Part shown: positions 8,359 through 15,960 of the stretch, one piece after another
Numbering within the stretch: the first letter of the stretch is position 1
Layout of the letters: every line of letters begins with the position of its first letter
Assembly (NCBI GenBank): GCA_013297625.1
Contig: JAAFHT010000006.1
Span: 1-59,148, forward strand
Direction of reading: 5' to 3'
Length of the DNA: 59,148 nucleotides
DNA from: Actinomycetota bacterium
GTDB taxonomy: Bacteria; Actinomycetota; Actinomycetes; Actinomycetales; Microbacteriaceae
Notes under the pieces: model-generated
The model's input: only the letters and a program-made list of their open reading frames with translations
The model's database searches: none
What the model was told of the DNA's origin: nothing
Made by a program: the position numbers and the translations under genes

Positions 8359-9971
8359 GTACAGCCAAGCCGACCCTCGACGAGCGCATCGCCGCTCTGC
8401 GCACGGTGACCGAGGCGGGGGCCGGGCGCATCCCGAGCGCGATCGCCGACGAAGCGGCCGCGTTGCTGCAGCAAGCCGAGGCGCGGCGCTCGCGCTCGCC
8501 CGAGCACACCGTCGTGGGCGTCTTCGGCGCGACCGGGTCGGGCAAGTCGAGCCTCGTCAACGCGCTCGTCGGCGATGAGGTGGCGAAGGCGCACGTGCGG
8601 CGGCCGACAACCTCGCAGGCCCTCGCCGTGACGTGGGATGCCACGGGCGCCGCCGAGCTGCTCGACTGGCTCGAGATTCGCGAGCGCGTCGAGCGCGCGC
8701 AGCCCATCGACCCGCGGGCGGGCAAGCTCGTGCTCGTTGACCTGCCCGACGTCGACTCGATCGAGGCTGGTAACCGCGCAATCGCCGAACGCCTTGCCGG
8801 TCAAGTGGATGCCCTGCTCTGGGTCGTCGACCCCCAGAAGTATGCCGACGACGTGTTGCACGCGCAGTTCATCGCGCCGCACGCTCGGCACGCGGAGGTC
8901 ACGCTCGTCGTGCTGAACCAAGTGGATTTGCTCGCGGCGGGAGACCGAGCATCCGTCGTCAAATCGTTGCAGTCGATCGTGGCGCGCGATGGCCTGCCGC
9001 GCGCCCGCGTGCTCTCGGTGAGCGCGCGCACGCTCGAGGGCATTGACGCGCTGCGCGCGGCCATCGGTGACCTCGCCGCTTCCAAGGCCGTGCGCGATGC
9101 GCGGCTCACCGCCGATGTGCAGACCCTCGCGGCGCGCATCGACGAGCCGGGGTCCGCCGCGAAGCTTGACGCGAAAGCCTCGCTGCGCGTGCGCGACGAG
9201 GTCGGCACCGCCGCGGGCGTCGAGGTCGTTGCCGCCGCGGTCGCGAGCTCGTATCGCAAGCGCGCCGCTCAGGTCACGGGCTGGCCGCTCGTCTCGTGGA
9301 TCGGCCGCCTGCGCGCCGACCCGCTCACGCGCCTGGGGCTCGGGCCGAAGCGGCGCGGCTCTGGCAAGGGCGATGACCCCGACGTGCACCGCACGAGCAT
9401 GCCGCTCTTGAGCGCAGGCGCTCAGGCCAAGCTCTCGCTCGCCGTGCGCTCGTTCGCCGACACTGCCGCCGCAGGGCTCGCCGGCCCGTGGAAGGCCGCC
9501 GTGCGCACCGCCGCCGAGGGCGCCCTCGAGAAGCTGCCCGCCGACCTCGATCTCGCAATCGCGCGCACTCCGCTGCCCGCCCGCGGTTCGTGGTGGTGGG
9601 CGATCATCGGCATCGTGCAGTGGGTCACGATCGTGGCCGGCGTCGGCGGTGCGCTCTGGCTCGTCGGCGCCTCACTGCTTCCGACGTTCGGGATGCCCGC
9701 TCTGCTCATTCCCCGCGTCGAGTCGGGCCCGCTCGAGGGCTGGGCTATCCCGACGCTCGTGATCATCGCGGCCGTGCTCGTCGGAGTGCTGCTCGGGATC
9801 ATCTCTGCCGTGCTCAGCGCGCTGACCGCCGCCGGGCGCCGGCGTCGCACGCGCAAACGCTTGCTCGCATCCGTCGACGAGGTCGTGCAGCGAGACGTGG
9901 TGCAGCCCGTCAGTACCGAGCTCGACCGCGCCCGCGCGGTAGCCGCGGCGCTCGCGGTTGCCCGCCGCTAA
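8355..9971 (+). CDS. second dynamin-like membrane GTPase (partner of the upstream gene)
   Basis: This 538-aa protein has P-loop GATGSGKSS at residues 58-66, G3 in LVDLPDVDSIE and G4 NQVD in VVLNQVDLLAAG. The C-terminal half contains two membrane segments, one in WWWAIIGIVQWVTIVAGVGG and one in IPTLVIIAAVLVGVLLGIIS, followed by a basic tail. It overlaps the upstream GTPase at GTGA. Paired dynamin-like GTPases are known to work as two-component membrane remodelling machines in other bacteria, so a similar role is a fair inference here; a direct link to the surrounding Tad pilus genes is speculative. Confidence 0.85.
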   Translation: MSTAKPTLDERIAALRTVTEAGAGRIPSAIADEAAALLQQAEARRSRSPEHTVVGVFGATGSGKSSLVNALVGDEVAKAHVRRPTTSQALAVTWDATGAAELLDWLEIRERVERAQPIDPRAGKLVLVDLPDVDSIEAGNRAIAERLAGQVDALLWVVDPQKYADDVLHAQFIAPHARHAEVTLVVLNQVDLLAAGDRASVVKSLQSIVARDGLPRARVLSVSARTLEGIDALRAAIGDLAASKAVRDARLTADVQTLAARIDEPGSAAKLDAKASLRVRDEVGTAAGVEVVAAAVASSYRKRAAQVTGWPLVSWIGRLRADPLTRLGLGPKRRGSGKGDDPDVHRTSMPLLSAGAQAKLSLAVRSFADTAAAGLAGPWKAAVRTAAEGALEKLPADLDLAIARTPLPARGSWWWAIIGIVQWVTIVAGVGGALWLVGASLLPTFGMPALLIPRVESGPLEGWAIPTLVIIAAVLVGVLLGIISAVLSALTAAGRRRRTRKRLLASVDEVVQRDVVQPVSTELDRARAVAAALAVARR

Positions 9972-9974
9972 GGT

Positions 9975-10421
9975 CTACCCAACCCCGGCGAGCACCGTCG
10001 CCCACGCTGCGTCATCGGCGGCCCCGAGTGCGGATCCATACCCAATCCAGTTGGGCGCGGCGAGGGTGCCCGAGACGCTGCAGAAGACGTGCACGGGGTC
10101 AGACGGCGTGCCCGACACACCGATGAGCGCGTGCCAGATGCCGTCGACTTGCTCGACTCGGCTTCCGCCTAGCGGCTGATAGACGTAGTCGCTCGCCGAG
10201 AGACCCTCGAACCCGAGGTAGGGCAGCGTCTGGGTCTTGCACAGTTCGTAGACGTCGTTCGCGGCGAGCGACGCAATAGGGGCCTCTACCGCCGGCTCTG
10301 TTGCCGCCGTTTCGCTGGGGGTGGGAGTTGGGGTGGGGGTACGTGCCTCCGATGACGCGGCCGGCGCACTCGGTGACGGCGACGCGCTCGGGGCTTCTGC
10401 GCATCCCGCGGTGATGATCAC
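9975..10421 (-). CDS. lipoprotein-like exported protein with no normal start codon
   Basis: The C-terminal 110 residues look like a normal exported domain with two cysteines (ELCKTQT and HVFCSVSG), preceded by a Pro/Thr/Ser linker (EARTPTPTPTPSE). The frame upstream of GTG 10421 reads KKNLAATAIALAVIITAGC, a clear lipoprotein signal, but between that and an in-frame TAG at about 10470 there is no ATG, GTG or TTG. Starting at GTG 10421 would leave only VIITAGC, too short for export. Either a CTG (at the Leu of KKNL) is used, or the 5' end carries an indel. It converges on the GTPase gene with a 3-nt gap. Confidence 0.6.
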   Translation of the reverse strand: MIITAGCAEAPSASPSPSAPAASSEARTPTPTPTPSETAATEPAVEAPIASLAANDVYELCKTQTLPYLGFEGLSASDYVYQPLGGSRVEQVDGIWHALIGVSGTPSDPVHVFCSVSGTLAAPNWIGYGSALGAADDAAWATVLAGVG

Positions 10422-10632
10422 GGCGAGCGCGATGGCGGTCGCGGCCAGGTTCTTCTTCGTTGGGCAATGCTAGGGACCCCGTCGACTGTGAGCCACCCTT
10501 TGGCCGCACGATCAGCGCGTCGCGGGCTCGTCGAGTTCGAACATCGACTTGCACTCGGTTCGGTAATGAAGGATGCTCGTGAGCAGTCGCTCTCCCCTTG
10601 CCGATCCCGGCCCAACTCGAATAAGGAACGCT

Positions 10633-11145
10633 GTGGACATCACTCCCGTCTTGGGCTTGATCTCTCTTGCCGTGATCATCGTGATCGCCGTCATCTTGGT
10701 GCGTCGATCTCGCTCGCTGCGCGAAAAGGAGTTCGCCGCGTGGCGTGAGAACTATGAAGCCTCGACCACCGAGCCCGAGACGGATCCCAATGTGTTGCGT
10801 ACGTTGTGGACGAACGATCTCTCCTCGCGAGACCTCGCTAATCGTGAAGCAGCGCTCGCACAGACCAACCCTGAGCTCTTGGCACAGGCTGCAGCCACGG
10901 GAACCCCGGCATCTGTTCTCGCTCAGCAAACCCGCACGAACGCGCTCGCCGTGCTCGCGCTCATCTTTAGTATCTTGGGCGGCTGGATTGGGGTCTTGCT
11001 GGGCCACATCGCGTTGTGGCAGATCAAGAGGTCACGAGAGCGCGGACGCTGGATGGCCGTCTCGGCACTCATCATCGGATACGGCTGGATCGCCATCTAT
11101 CTCAGCTTCATTATCACGGGGATCGTTACTGCGTTTGCGCGCTGA
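10633..11145 (+). CDS. DUF4190-like small membrane protein
   Basis: The product has 170 aa. One N-terminal transmembrane segment (VLGLISLAVIIVIAVILV) is followed by a charged soluble stretch and then a pair of helices, LAVLALIFSILGGWIGVLLG and a final one ending IITGIVTAFAR. The pattern TNALAVLALIFSILGGW...GHIALWQIKRSRERGRWMA resembles DUF4190, a membrane domain of unknown function common in actinobacteria. I chose GTG 10633 because AAGGA lies 5 nt upstream; the longer frame from 10573 has no supporting site. No function can be inferred. Confidence 0.78.
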   Translation: MDITPVLGLISLAVIIVIAVILVRRSRSLREKEFAAWRENYEASTTEPETDPNVLRTLWTNDLSSRDLANREAALAQTNPELLAQAAATGTPASVLAQQTRTNALAVLALIFSILGGWIGVLLGHIALWQIKRSRERGRWMAVSALIIGYGWIAIYLSFIITGIVTAFAR

Positions 11146-11267
11146 GGCCGAGGTCGGGCGGCGCCAAGAACGGAGCTGGATAGCGATCTGTCCGCCCTGA
11201 TGAAGGGGCCTGGAGTCTCACGAAGGAGCGTAGCTAGGCTTGCGCTTGGCTGATCGGAAGGGCAGAC

Positions 11268-11882
11268 ATGCGGGAGTGGATTCGGAGTAGGAAAGGGCAG
11301 GCGATCGTTCTCGTCGCTCTTGCGGTGATCGCAATCCTGACGACGTCCGCCCTCCTCGGCCCAGGCCGGATCGGCGCCCCGACCGAGACGGCGTCCGTCG
11401 CCGAATCACCAGGTGTTGCCAAGCCGACGCCCACGCACACAGGCACTCCGCGTCCGACGCCAACCCCGTCTACGACCATTGCCCCCGATGCCTCCGCGCC
11501 GCCCGAGCAGTCGGCAGCGGGAGAACCACCCGCGCCGCAGCCAGCCCCGCCTCAGACTGACGGCGAACTGCCGGCGATCATCGGGATGGACCTCGGGCCA
11601 TCGACCGGGTGCGGCGCGGACCCAACCGGGCAGACCGACTATCTGACCTTTTCGTGGGGCGCCCGGGACGGCAACACCGTCGACGTCTATTACGCCCTGA
11701 CCGACACCGACGTGCAAGCGTCGAGCGGCTTCATTCTGCTCGGCTCAAGCCTGGCGACGAACGGCTCAGTGCAGATCCCCCGGACCTGTCCGAACGGCAC
11801 TGAGCCTCCTCCCTACTTGACGATCAAGGTGGTGGCGAACAACGCCTACGGGTCGGCGGCCGCCTTCTACTGGGGACTCTGA
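11268..11882 (+). CDS. membrane-anchored exported protein with Pro/Thr linker
   Basis: The 204-aa product has a basic N-terminus MREWIRSRKG, one hydrophobic segment (AIVLVALAVIAILTTSALL) acting as an uncleaved anchor or signal peptide, a linker rich in Pro, Thr and Ala (residues about 38-100), and a C-terminal beta-type domain with two cysteines (STGCGADP and PRTCPNG). A good ribosome binding site, GGAAGGGCAG, precedes the ATG. The layout anchor / PT-linker / small Cys-containing domain is shared with the protein encoded at 33325-34242, though the sequences are not obviously similar. Function unknown. Confidence 0.78.
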   Translation: MREWIRSRKGQAIVLVALAVIAILTTSALLGPGRIGAPTETASVAESPGVAKPTPTHTGTPRPTPTPSTTIAPDASAPPEQSAAGEPPAPQPAPPQTDGELPAIIGMDLGPSTGCGADPTGQTDYLTFSWGARDGNTVDVYYALTDTDVQASSGFILLGSSLATNGSVQIPRTCPNGTEPPPYLTIKVVANNAYGSAAAFYWGL

Positions 11883-11929
11883 TCCGCAGCTTGCGCGAGC
11901 TCCCACGCGCTGCGCTCTGCCCCAGGCAC

Positions 11930-12868
11930 TCAGAACCCGAGCTGCAGCACCATGAGCCCCGGCCAGACGGCGAAGAGCACCGTGACCGGCAGAATGAGGA
12001 ACACGAGCGGCACGAGCATGGCGACCTCGCGGGTTCCGGCGGCTTCGAGCAGGCGCCGCTTCGACTCGTCGCGCGCGTCGAGGGCGTGGGCGCGCAGCAC
12101 CTCGGCGAGTGGAGTTCCGCGGTCGAGAGCCGCGAGCACCTGGTCGATCAGCCGGCCGACGGCGGGCACGGCGAGGTCGTCGCGCAGCTCGGCGAGCGCA
12201 ACAGCGAGCGGCTGGCCCGCGGCGGTGCGCTGCACGACGCGGTCAAGCTCGCCCGCGAGCTCTCCCGACCCGGTGCGGGCAACGCGACGCAGAGCCTCAA
12301 GGATGCTTTCGCCGGCTGCCACGCTGAGGGCGAGAAACTCGACCACGGTCGGAAACTCTTCGGCGATGCGCGCCGAGCGTCGGCGGGCACTGCGCGCGAG
12401 CAGAGCATCCGTCGCCGCAATGCCGCCGATGCCACCCGCTGCCACCGCGCCGATCGCCGCCGGAACGAACGGCACGCCGTCACGCGCCACGAGCAGGGCG
12501 AGCGCGATGCCGGATGCCGCGCCGAGTAGCGCCCCGAACAGTTGCCGCGTGCGGTGGCCCTGAACGGTCAGCGCCGAGCCCGATTGCCGCAGGCGGGTGC
12601 GGATGCTCGCCTCACCCCCGAGCACGGTGTCGAGCATGCCGCGCGCGGCCTCGGCAGCGGGGGCAAGTAGGGCTCCGAGAACGGGCAGCGGGTCAGACCG
12701 CCGCGCAGAGGTCATGGCGCGCGCCTCAGCCGAAACATCGACGAGATACGGCGCGAGTCGGCTGGTCAACCGTGGGCGCCCCAGCCGGGGCGCGGTCGAC
12801 ACGAGCACCCACAGCCCCACCCCGAGTCCTAGGCCCGCGAGCACGGCGGCGCCGAGCAGCGGCGTCAT
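11930..12868 (-). CDS. tadC: TadC-type inner-membrane platform protein (type II secretion F domain)
   Basis: The product is 312 aa. It has an N-terminal helix (LLGAAVLAGLGLGVGLWVLV), a central helix pair and a C-terminal helix (LVPLVFLILPVTVLFAVWPG), with the T2SSF domain between (EEFPTVVEFLALSVAAGESI...ALRRVA). TadC with TadB forms the membrane platform on which the TadA ATPase drives pilus assembly. Its ATG overlaps the tadB stop (ATGA at 12865-12868). The longer open frame reaching 13069 is out of the tadB frame and is spurious. Confidence 0.88.
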   Translation of the reverse strand: MTPLLGAAVLAGLGLGVGLWVLVSTAPRLGRPRLTSRLAPYLVDVSAEARAMTSARRSDPLPVLGALLAPAAEAARGMLDTVLGGEASIRTRLRQSGSALTVQGHRTRQLFGALLGAASGIALALLVARDGVPFVPAAIGAVAAGGIGGIAATDALLARSARRRSARIAEEFPTVVEFLALSVAAGESILEALRRVARTGSGELAGELDRVVQRTAAGQPLAVALAELRDDLAVPAVGRLIDQVLAALDRGTPLAEVLRAHALDARDESKRRLLEAAGTREVAMLVPLVFLILPVTVLFAVWPGLMVLQLGF

Positions 12869-13728
12869 CGAAACCACCGCCCCTCTTCGGGCAAGCGACC
12901 GAGCGCGATCATCAACCGGTACGCCACAAGCGTGGCGGCGAGACCGCCCACGACGAGCACCGCACCGCCCGCCGAGTTGTAGGCAGCGGCGGCTTCGGGG
13001 CGGGTTCCGAGCATGAGCAGCACGATCCACGGGGCGACCACGCCGAGGCGCGCGGCGGTGCGCACCCACGACTGCCGGGCATCCACCTCGGCGCGCACCG
13101 CCGCGTCGGCTCGCAAGTAGTGCGAGAGCGAGCGCAGCACGCTGGGCAGCTCGGTGCCGCCGACCTCGCGCGCCATGCGAAGCGTCTCGACGATGCGATC
13201 GGCGACGGGGTCAGCGAGAGTCACCTTGAGCGAGTCGAGGCACTCGGTGAACTGCGCCGTGCGCAGATAGTCACGCCGAAAGGCTCGGAACGGCGCCCGC
13301 ACGGGCTCGGGCGCGGTGTCGGCAAGCGCGGCGATCGCTTGCGGCAAGCTCAGGCCCGCGCGCACGCCCGAGAGCAAGAGGTCGACGACGTCGGGCCACA
13401 CGGCCCGCAAAGCCCGCCGACGCGCGGCAGCGCGGGCGCACAGCACGAGCACGGGCACGGTTGCCGCCACCGCCGCCGCGACGGGCGCGAGCGCGACGAC
13501 TGGAACGAGCAGCAGCGTGAGGGCTCCCCCGGCCAACCCGGCGATCACGATGACCGCGACGAACACGAGGGGTGAGATGCTCGGCACCCCGGCGCGGGCG
13601 AGCAGGTCGGCCACGGGCGCGAGCGGGTCGCGGGCGCGGGCCCGGGCCTCCTCGCGGCGCGGCCACAGCCACGGCGACACCACAAGCAACACTCCCGCGG
13701 CGAGCAGCAGCCCGACAGCGAGCGTCAT
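12865..13728 (-). CDS. tadB: TadB-type inner-membrane platform protein
   Basis: This 287-aa protein has hydrophobic segments at the N-terminus (LAVGLLLAAGVLLVVSPW), two more in the region 50-100, and two at the C-terminus. The T2SSF domain is recognisable in VWPDVVDLLLSGVRAGLSLP and the following AREVGGTELPSVLRSLS. It pairs with TadC. The start overlaps the tadA stop by 4 nt, so tadA-tadB-tadC are translationally coupled in that order, the standard actinobacterial arrangement. Confidence 0.88.
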   Translation of the reverse strand: MTLAVGLLLAAGVLLVVSPWLWPRREEARARARDPLAPVADLLARAGVPSISPLVFVAVIVIAGLAGGALTLLLVPVVALAPVAAAVAATVPVLVLCARAAARRRALRAVWPDVVDLLLSGVRAGLSLPQAIAALADTAPEPVRAPFRAFRRDYLRTAQFTECLDSLKVTLADPVADRIVETLRMAREVGGTELPSVLRSLSHYLRADAAVRAEVDARQSWVRTAARLGVVAPWIVLLMLGTRPEAAAAYNSAGGAVLVVGGLAATLVAYRLMIALGRLPEEGRWFR

Positions 13729-15005
13729 GCGCGCACCCCACGACCCGTGCTCGCCGTGGCGCCCGCGGGCACATCCCGCTGCAACAGGATGCTCGGGTCA
13801 AGCCCCGCGCCCGCAAACCTCTCGGCGCGCGCGGGCAGGGTGCCCGTCGGCTCGAGCACTCCCTCGCGCACCACGAACAGCGACTCAGCCTCGATCGCCC
13901 CGGCAACCACCGAACCCGTCGGCGCGACGATCTCGGCCACCCGGCGCGAGCCGCCCTTCACAAGTTCGCAGTGCACGACGAGGTCAATCGCGCTCGCGAC
14001 GGTGGGCACCACAAACGCCGAGTCGATGTTGCGGCCCGCCAATAGTGGGAGGGTCGAGAGCTTGACGAGGGCATCCCGAGCGCTGTTGGCGTGGATGGAA
14101 CACATGCCCGGCAGCCCCGAGTTGAGAGCGATCAAGAGGTCGAGCGACTCGGCCTCGCGCACTTCGCCGACCACCAGGCGGTCGGGGCGCATCCGCAACG
14201 CCTCTTTGATGAGGCGGCGCAGAGTGATTTCGCCCGTGCCCTCGAGGTTGGGAGTGCGGCACTGCATCGCCACGACGTCACCCGCCGCGAGATCGAGCTC
14301 AAAGGTCTCCTCGACCGTGACAATGCGGTCGGCGGGGCGGGCGCTCGCGAGCATGGCGCCGAGCAGGGTCGTCTTACCCGAGTGCGTGGCACCGCTGACG
14401 AGGATGTTGCTGCCGGCGAGCACGCTCATGCGCAGAAACTCCGCCGCGAGTGGGGTGAGTGACCCGAGCTCGACCAAGCGCGCGAGGCTACCGATGCGCT
14501 GCGAGAACTTGCGCACGTTGACGGCCCAGTGCTGCCGCGTGACGTCGGGAATGACGACGTGCAAGCGCGAGCCATCGGGCAGGCTCGCGTCGACGAACGG
14601 ACTACTCAGATCAACCCGGCGGCCCGTGCTCTGCAGCATGCGCTCGACGAGGGTGCGCACCTGCTCGTCGGTGAGGCGAGCATCCACGCGCTCGGTGATT
14701 CCGGCGCGGGCAACGAAGACGGCGTCGGGAGCGTTGATCCAGATCTCTTCGACCTCGGCGTCATCGAAGTAGGGCTGCAGCGGGCCGTAGCCGGTGAGGT
14801 CGGCGAGCACGCGGCCGAGCGCCACCTGCTCGTCGCCGAGGCTCGGCAGGCTGCCAGCGAGTGAGCGCTCGGCATAGTCGCGCAACTCATCGCGCACGAG
14901 CCGCTCGACCGTGGTCGGGTCGGCACTCACGTCGAGGCGCTCGGCGCGCACACGCTCGCGCACACGCTCGGTAATGACGCTGTGGGCGGCAGACATGCGG
15001 GTCAT
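13725..15005 (-). CDS. tadA: TadA/CpaF-family pilus assembly ATPase
   Basis: The product is 426 aa. It is a secretion/pilus ATPase with Walker A GATHSGKTT at residues 205-213, a Walker B region RLVVGEVREAE and the His/Asp boxes typical of the VirB11-like TadA group. The N-terminal domain (LTGYGPLQPYFDDAEVEEIW) is also typical. It would form the hexameric motor for Tad pili. Two in-frame ATGs, 15005 and 14996, are equally possible; the far longer frame to 15311 runs back through the divergent ZIP gene and is rejected. A partition-like tadZ/ssd gene, usually upstream of tadA, is not found here; the neighbour is a divergent ZIP transporter. Confidence 0.9.
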   Translation of the reverse strand: MTRMSAAHSVITERVRERVRAERLDVSADPTTVERLVRDELRDYAERSLAGSLPSLGDEQVALGRVLADLTGYGPLQPYFDDAEVEEIWINAPDAVFVARAGITERVDARLTDEQVRTLVERMLQSTGRRVDLSSPFVDASLPDGSRLHVVIPDVTRQHWAVNVRKFSQRIGSLARLVELGSLTPLAAEFLRMSVLAGSNILVSGATHSGKTTLLGAMLASARPADRIVTVEETFELDLAAGDVVAMQCRTPNLEGTGEITLRRLIKEALRMRPDRLVVGEVREAESLDLLIALNSGLPGMCSIHANSARDALVKLSTLPLLAGRNIDSAFVVPTVASAIDLVVHCELVKGGSRRVAEIVAPTGSVVAGAIEAESLFVVREGVLEPTGTLPARAERFAGAGLDPSILLQRDVPAGATASTGRGVRA

Positions 15006-15096
15006 TCTGGTGAGGGGGCGCTGGGAGGGTGAGGGATTCTCCACAAGCCAATGCGTTCTAGGCTGAGCGGCGAACCCTGACCACCTGGAGGCGCGC

Positions 15097-15873
15097 ATGC
15101 TCGACGCACTGGCCGCCGGAGCCGTCGGGCTCGGCGCCGCGAGCTTTCTCGTCGTGGGTGCCGCCATCGGATGGTTCGTGCGCGTGCCGACCGGAGTGGT
15201 GGCGGGCATCATGGCGTTCGGCGCGGGCGCGCTCATCTCGACGCTCGCGTTCGAGCTCGTCGGCGAGGCGCACGAGGTCGGCGGGCTCGTGCCGACCATT
15301 GCCGGGTTCATCAGCGGTGCCGTGATCTATGTGCTGGCTGACCTCGCGCTCGCGCGCCGGGGAGCGCGAGCGCGCAAGCAGTCCATCGCTCTGCAGAGCG
15401 AGCCGGGGGTGCACGCGGCTCCGGCCGCCGCAGCCAGCGCGAGCGTTGGACTCGCTGTGGCCATTGGGGCACTGCTCGACGGGGTGCCCGAGAGCCTCGT
15501 GCTGGGGCTGTCGATTGCGCAGGGAGGCGTGGTGAGCATCCCGCTGCTCGTTGCGGTTGCCGTGTCGAACATTCCGGAAGGGCTCTCGAGCGCAGCGGGC
15601 ATGAAGCACGAGGGCCGCAGCGCCCGCTACGTGTTTGGCGTGTGGGGCGGCATTGCGCTGGTCTCGGGCGTTGCCGCGATGCTTGGCTTCGTGCTGCTCG
15701 CGACCGCACCACCCGAAGCCGTGGCCGCGGTCACGACCATCGCGGCGGGCGGCATTCTGGCGATGATCGCCAACACGATGATTCCCGAGGCTTTCGCGGC
15801 CGACCGCTCATTCACGGGGTTGTGGTCGGCACTCGGCTTTTCGCTCGCTTTTGCGCTCTACCAGCTCGGCTAG
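15097..15873 (+). CDS. ZIP-family metal transporter
   Basis: A 258-aa transporter with about seven to eight hydrophobic segments. The ZIP metal-binding helices are clear: DGVPESLVLGLS on one and VSNIPEGLSSA on the next, each with the conserved polar/acidic Pro-Glu pair used for Zn2+/Fe2+ coordination. The His-rich loop of many ZIPs is replaced by a basic Arg/Lys stretch (LARRGARARKQS). A CTGGAGG ribosome binding site precedes the ATG. Divergent from tadA; followed by a double hairpin before gabD. Likely imports divalent metal (Zn, Fe or Mn) into the cytoplasm; the metal is not predictable. Confidence 0.88.
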   Translation: MLDALAAGAVGLGAASFLVVGAAIGWFVRVPTGVVAGIMAFGAGALISTLAFELVGEAHEVGGLVPTIAGFISGAVIYVLADLALARRGARARKQSIALQSEPGVHAAPAAAASASVGLAVAIGALLDGVPESLVLGLSIAQGGVVSIPLLVAVAVSNIPEGLSSAAGMKHEGRSARYVFGVWGGIALVSGVAAMLGFVLLATAPPEAVAAVTTIAAGGILAMIANTMIPEAFAADRSFTGLWSALGFSLAFALYQLG

Positions 15874-15885
15874 TCAACGAAGAGA

Positions 15886-15923
15886 TCCGCTGCCGGGCGG
15901 CCACCACAGCGCCCGGCAGCGGA
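15886..15923. terminator. bidirectional hairpin between the ZIP gene and gabD
   Basis: A perfect 13-bp inverted repeat, CCGCTGCCGGGCG at 15887-15899 and CGCCCGGCAGCGG at 15910-15922, plus one more T-A pair outside, with a 10-nt loop. It lies between two convergent genes. There is no run of T on either side, so if it terminates it does so without a classic U-tract. Confidence 0.6.
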
Positions 15924-15930
15924 AGAGGAT

Positions 15931-15954
15931 GCCGTCGGGCTCACGCCCGACGGT
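15931..15954. terminator. second hairpin downstream of gabD
   Basis: A perfect 9-bp stem, CCGTCGGGC (15932-15940) and GCCCGACGG (15945-15953), with a 4-nt loop, 9 nt after the first hairpin and just before the gabD stop codon at 15961. Tandem hairpins between convergent genes suggest a strong two-way stop. Confidence 0.5.
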
Positions 15955-15960
15955 CACGAA

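Noticed and set aside
7584-9389. 601-codon reverse frame across the two GTPase genes
   Set aside because: Shadow of the GTPases; Arg/Ala/Gly-rich composition with no recognisable domain.
10099-11007. 302-codon reverse frame over the DUF4190-like gene
   Set aside because: Overlaps the better supported forward gene (ribosome binding site and three membrane helices) and has no domain.
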